The position numbers and the translations under genes are program-made. Positions 12,701-20,522 of a DNA stretch of 64,000 nt are shown here, piece by piece. Origin of the DNA: Biomphalaria glabrata (taxonomy: Eukaryota; Mollusca; Gastropoda; Planorbidae); assembly GCF_947242115.1 (NCBI RefSeq), contig NC_074726.1, positions 6,751,951-6,815,950 on the forward strand, given 5' to 3'. Below the pieces are notes generated by a model, which was given only the letters and a program-made list of their open reading frames with translations, did no database searches and was not told where the DNA came from. Numbering within the stretch: position 1 is the stretch's first letter; each line of letters opens with the position of its first letter.

Positions 12701-15700
12701 ATAATCACCTATACAAATCATTCATTACATATATCTAATAATCACCTATACAAATCATTCATTACATATATCTAATAATCACCTATACAAATCATTCATT
12801 ACATATATCTAATAATCACCTATACAAATCATTCATTACATATATCTAATAATCACCTATACAAATCATTCATTACATATATCTAATAATCACCTATACA
12901 AATCATTCATTACATATATCTAATAATCACCTATACAAATCATTCATTACATATATCTAATAATCACCTATACAAATCATTCATTACATATATCTAATAA
13001 TCACCTATACAAATCATTCATTACATATATCTAATAATCACCTATACAAATCATTCATTACATATATCTAATAATCACCTATACAAATCATTCATTACAT
13101 ATATCTAATAAACAACTATGACGCGCTCATTATATTTCTGTTTTATTAGACAAATTTGTTGGATATCTATACCATGTATGTTATTTTACAATTCAACAGC
13201 CTTGGAATAAACTTACAGGTTGGCATCACATTTCTTCGATATCTTCAGATATCTGCGTTAACTTTTGGAACTGTTTTAAATCCCCCTCTATCTGGATAAC
13301 TTTTTTTTTTGGTGGGGGAGGGGGATACATTTGTAAAATATTTGTACTTCACATTTAGTGTTTCTTTGTATATAAACTCATACAGCCTCCAACACAAGCG
13401 TGTACTTTAATCTACTTTACATTTTGTGTTCACCTGTTTTTGTCTAATTTGATTCGAATCTCTGATGTTGCTGTTTTTTCTCTCAGTTTAAGTCACTGCT
13501 AGTGACTCAAGAAATGTGCAGAACGCAATTATCTTCTCTTGAAGAAACGTTTGTAACTTATAAGATAAGAATTGAAGGGCCTAGATCAAGAAGGTGGTCA
13601 AGTTACAATGTCGTCACTTTGAGAAAAATGGCAAAAACACTTTTTAAAAAATTTTCTTTGTGATATTTGGTTCTTGTAGACTAATGTAGGCTAAGAACTA
13701 AAATTTAGTGTTTCCAGTCTTGTCAGTTTTTCAGTGTGCTATCTTAGGGATCTGGGCAATTTCACAATTAACGTTTCTGCCACTATATGAAGGAGGTCAA
13801 TTCCATTAAGCAATTTATTTAAAACCTTGTGACTCTAACAATAGCATTGGGCACAAGTTTCACTGTTTCGTCTCTAAAAAAAATAGTTTAGAGTCATGTG
13901 CGAAGCCCCCACCAATTGGAGGCCCTAAGCGGTTGCTTAGTTTGCTTATGATTAAGACTAAAACCATTGCAGTAGTTTGACAGGTAAACTGACAGGTAAA
14001 TTGTGCTCCTTTTGTTAAAACCATTCAGTGCAATAAGGTGGTCTTGTCCATGCTGTTTCATGCATAAAGTGTCTTTGGATAGACGTAGCCCCCACCTGTA
14101 CATTGGACAAAGCCCACCTGTACATTGGACAAAGCCCGCCTGTACATTGGACAAAGCCCACCTGTACATGTTTTCAATGGGACAATGCACACCTTTTACC
14201 TTTATCTATCCTTAGTCTGTTGGACCGTTGGGGCACCATGCAAGATTTGTCGACCGTCTTTCTCCATTCCTCTCCGTATTTTTGCCTTAGTTAGAATTTC
14301 CTTCAATGACAGTCTCATCCATTCTTTTATGTTGTCTTCCCATCGCTTTTTCTGTCTGCCTCTTCTTATTTTTCCTGATACTGTTCCCTGGAGGAAGGTC
14401 TTTGCGAGCCCCGAAGGCCTTGTAATATGGCCATAGATTTTAGCTTGCGTTTTTTTTTTTTACGATAGTTAACATCTTTACACATATCTACAGACATATC
14501 TACACATATATCTACACATATGTACACTTCAACAAATGGGAAGTCTTGTCAGAAGGTGCACATCATGGTGACTAAACTTGTAACTAAACTCATTTTTTAT
14601 TTAAAAAATGTGTTTAACCGCCTTCTTGCACCAGGGCCTTTAATTTAGGTAACATGGAGACAAAGTTGTAATGTTCAACACATCCACATTTTCGTTTAGC
14701 ATGTCCAGGATCACACTTGGTTTCCTCCCTTTTCTGCATAACATTAGAAAGTTAGAAATGTTGGGATACTTTTATCAAGACTGTTTTCTGTTCGAATAAA
14801 AACCCAGAATCACTTATGTCATTTAATAATGAACTAATTTTGATACACGATGAATCTTTTGAATAGACTCTTGGACTCTATACAGCAGAAAAAGATGAGT
14901 TTCTGCAAACTGCTGCCATTCTCATAATAATAATCACATCAGAAAATAAAGTACAGGATCAATCTGGTAATGTTCACATTTACTTAATATTTTAAAAAAA
15001 AAGTTTATATTAACTCGTCTGTCTGTCTGTCTGTCTGTCACAAATTTTGTATAAATATATTTTTTCTCCCAAGTTCCATTCATGTATTAAGTTGAAATTT
15101 TTCACAATTATTCACAGTCCACGACAATGCACGAATCAATTAAAAAAACAACAACTAACTAATTATTTAATCAGTTATTTAATAGTGCTTTTTAATTAAT
15201 TTTGTTTTGTATAGAAAAAGGGAAATAAACCCTGCATTACTGGGAGATATGGCAGTAATTTTGCGGTTCTTCTCCTAATATAAGCTTAGTTGTTTTTTTA
15301 AAGTATTTTTTAAATTTTGAATGTTTTTTTTTAATTATGTTTATTTATTTTCTATTATATTACCTATCCTTTAAACTGTTGGGCCGTTAGGGCACCACAT
15401 ATGATCGGTCGACCGTCTCTCTCTATCTCTCTCAGTCTTTTGCCAGAATTATAATCTTTTTTTAATGGACAGTTCCGACCATCCTTTGATGTCCTCCTAT
15501 CTCATTCTTTGTCTGCCGCTCTTTAATTTCTGGTACTGTTCCTGTATGATCTGGTAATATGACCGTTTAGAGTTTAGACTAAACCTGCTTATATATCAAA
15601 CGGGATCTTTTTTTAGGGGCGGACTGGTTGTATGGGCATTTGGGCAAATGCCCAGTGGGTCGATTTCCAGATGGGCCGGTGGCGCCTCCAAACGGGCCAC

Positions 15701-18700
15701 CTTGAATGACATTAAGTTTCTGTAAATGTGATAGAAGCCTTATCTTTCATAATTCTAGATATAGATATGCACTACGTTGGATTAAGCCTACATGAACCCA
15801 AGTTTACTTGCTTTCAGTTTTCGATGCATTCTGGGAACTTTAAATAATTGTATGGGGACGAGTAACAACATCTTATGGCAATCAATATGTGAGTCAGACT
15901 GTATGGTAATAAAGTCAAGTTCCCCCTTCAGACCTTGTAATCTATAGGTCAGATCATGCAAAAGTCATCTCTTTCTGTGGTCTACAGTGAACGAAGGTGT
16001 CATGTGGGCAGCACAACGACCAACCGCCTTTTACTTTTCCCCAACCAAATGTCAGGTAACCATTAGAGCTGGGTGGACTCAGAAGTGCCAAAAGACCTCG
16101 AAATTTAAAATCCCAGTCTTCACCAGGATTCGAACCCTGGACCCCCGGTTCAGAAACAAGCGCTTTACCGCGCCTCCTTGTATGGTAATGCCAGGGCCGA
16201 TTTCGACACCCAGTCTGCCCCCTGTTAAAAGATATGCTTTGACTTCCATTTCGTCAACACTCACATCTTTCTACCATAATTTTGTTGTCATATATTCCTT
16301 AAGTGGGTCAAGTTGCAGCTCTGCTGGTTTCCTGGTTGAGAGAAGCTCTGGAGAACCAGAAAGAAAGAAGAAGCAGGAACGGCTTGCACATTTCGACACT
16401 TGTAAATCTACTCAAGAAACTAGCAAGCTTCGAAAAGAACGTAGATATGGTATGAGACAAGAGTTTCTTTTGTTGCTTGTTAATCTTTATACATTTCAAC
16501 TCTTTTTTTTTTTTTGCAACTAACATTTTAAACGATACTTGTTGATGCCAATTAATCATAGGCTTCCTGGTTGTGTGGTATGCGCTCTGTATTGCCGTAT
16601 CCGTAGTGCCGAGTTTAAACCCCACCTGCCCATTTCCCGAGCCGACCGGCGGAAGGTTTGGATCAAATCTGAAGGAATCAAGCAGATGGTGGGAAGCGTG
16701 GTCGAGAGGTCAAGTGCGCTTGAACTTGGCTTGGCTTGGCTACCTAGAAGGGGGCTCGAGGTTCGACACCCGACTCGGGTGTTTACTGAGCGCCTAAAGG
16801 CGGCACGGAAAACCAACTCCTAGATACCCCTTCCCCCCCCCCTCCACTGGTCCACAAATGAGATTGGACCAAAGCGCTCTGAGCATGCTATAAGCATTAA
16901 AGTAGCGCTATATAAAAGCTATAATAATAATATAGATAAAAAAAGAACAACGTTGTTGTTTTTTGTTTTTTTTCAATATTTCCGTCCTCCGGACTGCGTG
17001 GGTTACACTCTAAGGCTACATTGCCTGGCTACTATCAAAGTATTGATAATAACTATTTTTTTCTATTTATTTGTTTGTTATTTACATTTTCAAGAACCAA
17101 ATACCTAACTCATGTTTCATATCAAAAAGACATTTTGTGCACTGTTAATAAGCAGGGGCGGACTGGCTATCTGGGCAAATGCCCGGTGGGCGGTACCCAA
17201 ATGGGCCGCTAGGGCCACCGAAATGGCCTGATCGAAGCCACTATGGCACTAATCAAATAGTTAAAGGTTTTATAATATTCTTATTATATTATTATTATTA
17301 TTATTATTTGTATAAAATGCCCTCTGAGCGTCGTGTTTAAACAAAAAAATCTTTCACAGACATTACATTGTAATACTATTTTAATCAAACACATTTTCCA
17401 AAAATAAAATGTAGAATGTAGACAGTGCTACTAGTAGGCTTCATCTTTTTAGGGCCTACATAATTGCTGATTTAAAAAGACGCTATGTTGCTTATAAAGA
17501 TATAGAGTTCACTGTATGCATGCATATCGATACATTATCAAACTTAACAATGATTTTGAGGACAGATACACCTATGATAGAGAATTTGTGGGCCTGATTT
17601 TATAGAAATGCCCGGGCCGATTTTGACACCCTGTTTATAAGAACATTCTTTCGTTTGGTTTCAAACATCCCTTCAAGACAGAATATTATTTGATTCTTGA
17701 ACCTCATGCAGGATATTAAGATCTAACGGGTGGGATATGAACTCAGGACGTTGTGATGACAGTCTAAAGAGCATGCCGGACGTGTACGACTATGCGTGCT
17801 TACGCAATGCTAAATGTTATGTTTGAATCTTATAGAATTAAGCCTACAATTGATGCCCTCAGTAAACATACATTTTTGTTGCCTGCAATTACAGATCTTG
17901 GATCTTATAAAAAGAAACGAAATTCAGGAACTGGTCAGAAATCTTCAGGGGGACCCCACGTTAACAGACAGTTTTAGTCAACTGCTTCCACTGCTTGGAT
18001 TACATTTCTCACCTCTCTCAATTGGTAGGTAACATTGGTGGTTATTCTCTCCCCTCGTAAAGACTCAAATTTACATAAACTTGTTAAATAACTTTTCGTC
18101 CCTTCCAGACAGATACTAAAACATTGGTTTCGTTTCGAACATTCCTATTTTTAATAAACAATTTTAGCCATTATTTGTAGTCTTCATGTGGTCTCTGATT
18201 TTTAGACGAATAATAATTTCTGCCATTAAATTCAGAGGCGACATTTCGAGGTGGCGACTGGGGCCACCTGAGAAGGCCCCGCGATAGAAAATTTCATTGT
18301 CTCCATCAGATGGTCCAGTTCTTATGAACAGAACTTGTTACTCGATATTTAGGAATTCTTTCAACATTAGAGGACTGAGGACAAAATCTTGCAAGTTAAC
18401 TCTTTCTCTCCTAAGTAACGATACCATCGTTGAGTCGATCTCATTAAATTAAATTAATTTTTGTTTTTATAAACTTTTATTTGTTTTATATAAAAAGAGC
18501 TTGCATTCTCCTAAAATTGTATACCAAAAGTAACATTTTCTGATTACAAACAAAAATGTTATTGAAGTTTAATGATAACAAGGTAGAATGTTCAAATGTG
18601 AAAAATGAACAATTCTGTCAGAACGTGGGAAATAATTACGGAGACAAAGAGTTAAAGCTCACATGTAGAACAATTACAATACAGTTCATATTATTGCCCA

Positions 18701-20302
18701 ACGACCAATAGTACAGTACCTACGTAAGGTACAGTGGTTTGTAACACTGATAAGGTCTACAGCATCAGAGGCGAGGCGTAATGTGGTAAGGTATATGTAA
18801 TCCGCACTTAGGGCTTTCGAGCCAGCGCATGACCCTCGCCTGATGGTCTGCACAGGCGAGACCATTCGGTATAAAAGGCCTCAACACTGACCTGTGACGT
18901 TGCAACAAATGGTCAGTGGAGACCAATAGCTCGTTGCCACGTCGTACAGACCTGGCAAGGTCATGCAGGTCAGTGTTGAGGCCTTCGAAAACGATTGGTC
19001 AAGGCTAAGGCCGCCTTTTTTTTTTAAATGTTAAGTTAAAAAAGTATTAATTAAATATACAATATATTAATAAATATACAATCTCCTTCCCTTTAGTAGG
19101 TTACACAAAATAATCATCAACATCAAATTCCATTAGAGTGAGGGCTTGAGAGGCTCAAATCCTCTCTTGCAAAAGCCCTGGACAGAAGCCCTGCTGTCTT
19201 ACGTAGTGTGATCATGTCGCCATACAGGTCGAGAATTTTGGGTTTCCCAGACCTGTCGAGACAGAGATCAGCAAGTCTGGGGCAGTCAAACAGAATATGA
19301 GGCACGGTTTCCTTTTCTTCCCCGCAGCGGGGGCAACGTGAGTCAAAGTTTGGCCGTAGACGTGAGAAGTATGAGCCAACAGGACAGTGCACTGTGCTCT
19401 AACAGCTTGCTCAGGCCTGGACAGCCTCCACCTCGGGGAAGTGAGGTCAGGGCGCCTCATGCGCTTCCATACTCCACGGGCTTTTTTGGACTTGTTCCAT
19501 AACTCAAACCACTATTCCATCTCATGGATTAAAAAAATAATAATAACCCCATCATTTTTATTTCTGCAATAACTTTACTAAGCTACATCACTTGTAGTTT
19601 ATTACTTAAATTGACAACATTTATAGTTTAGGCCAACTTGTACACGCAATATTTGTAGCACTTTCAAAGCATCACAGAAAGTTTGTTTCGGTATTTACAC
19701 TCTTTAGTTTGTAGCCATAAACATAAATAAATATTGACTGGAAAAAGGAAATAACTTCATGTAACTTGAAAACATGTAGAATATCTATTGTTGTCGGATT
19801 TCCGAATTCTGAAAAGTTGCATGATCTTCAGTCTTAGAGATTAAACAAAACTACACAGCTGTATAATAAAGTACACACAATTGCAAGTCACACATTTTCG
19901 TTTCATAAAACTCTGTTATCGGCCAGTCTATATATTATAAGTCTATGTTTGTACCACATAAGCCTACTTTTCATTTTTTTTACTTACAAAGAATATCAGC
20001 AGTAATTGTATGAAATTCAATATTTCAGAACAGGGAAAAGGAGAGCTACATCAGGTTGAAAGGGTGAGCTTATGTACAAATTAAATACACCATGATGGAT
20101 GACAAATTCTAGCTTTACTTAACCGTCACAAAATTAGTCTTAAATTTGCTTTTCTTTTTTTGTTGGCTGTCTGGATGACTCTGTGTGTACGGTTGTGTCT
20201 TTGCATGGCCTTGAGCAAATTTAGAATTGCCACAAGTTATTTGAAATATGTTTTCAATTATAAGTTCAAATATTACAAGTTGTTTGTAAAAAAAATAAAA
20301 AT

Positions 20303-20350
<48 letters not shown>

Positions 20351-20382
20351 TTAGATAGATAGATAGATAGATAGATAGAGAA

Positions 20383-20441
<59 letters not shown>

Positions 20442-20455
20442 CATACATACATACA

Positions 20456-20522
<67 letters not shown>

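Noticed and set aside
13487-13560. Possible exon after TTTTTTCTCTCAG at 13486
   Set aside because: The sequence is part of a repeated LINE 3' motif and its frame closes; GIMAP exons 7 and 8 join in phase without it.
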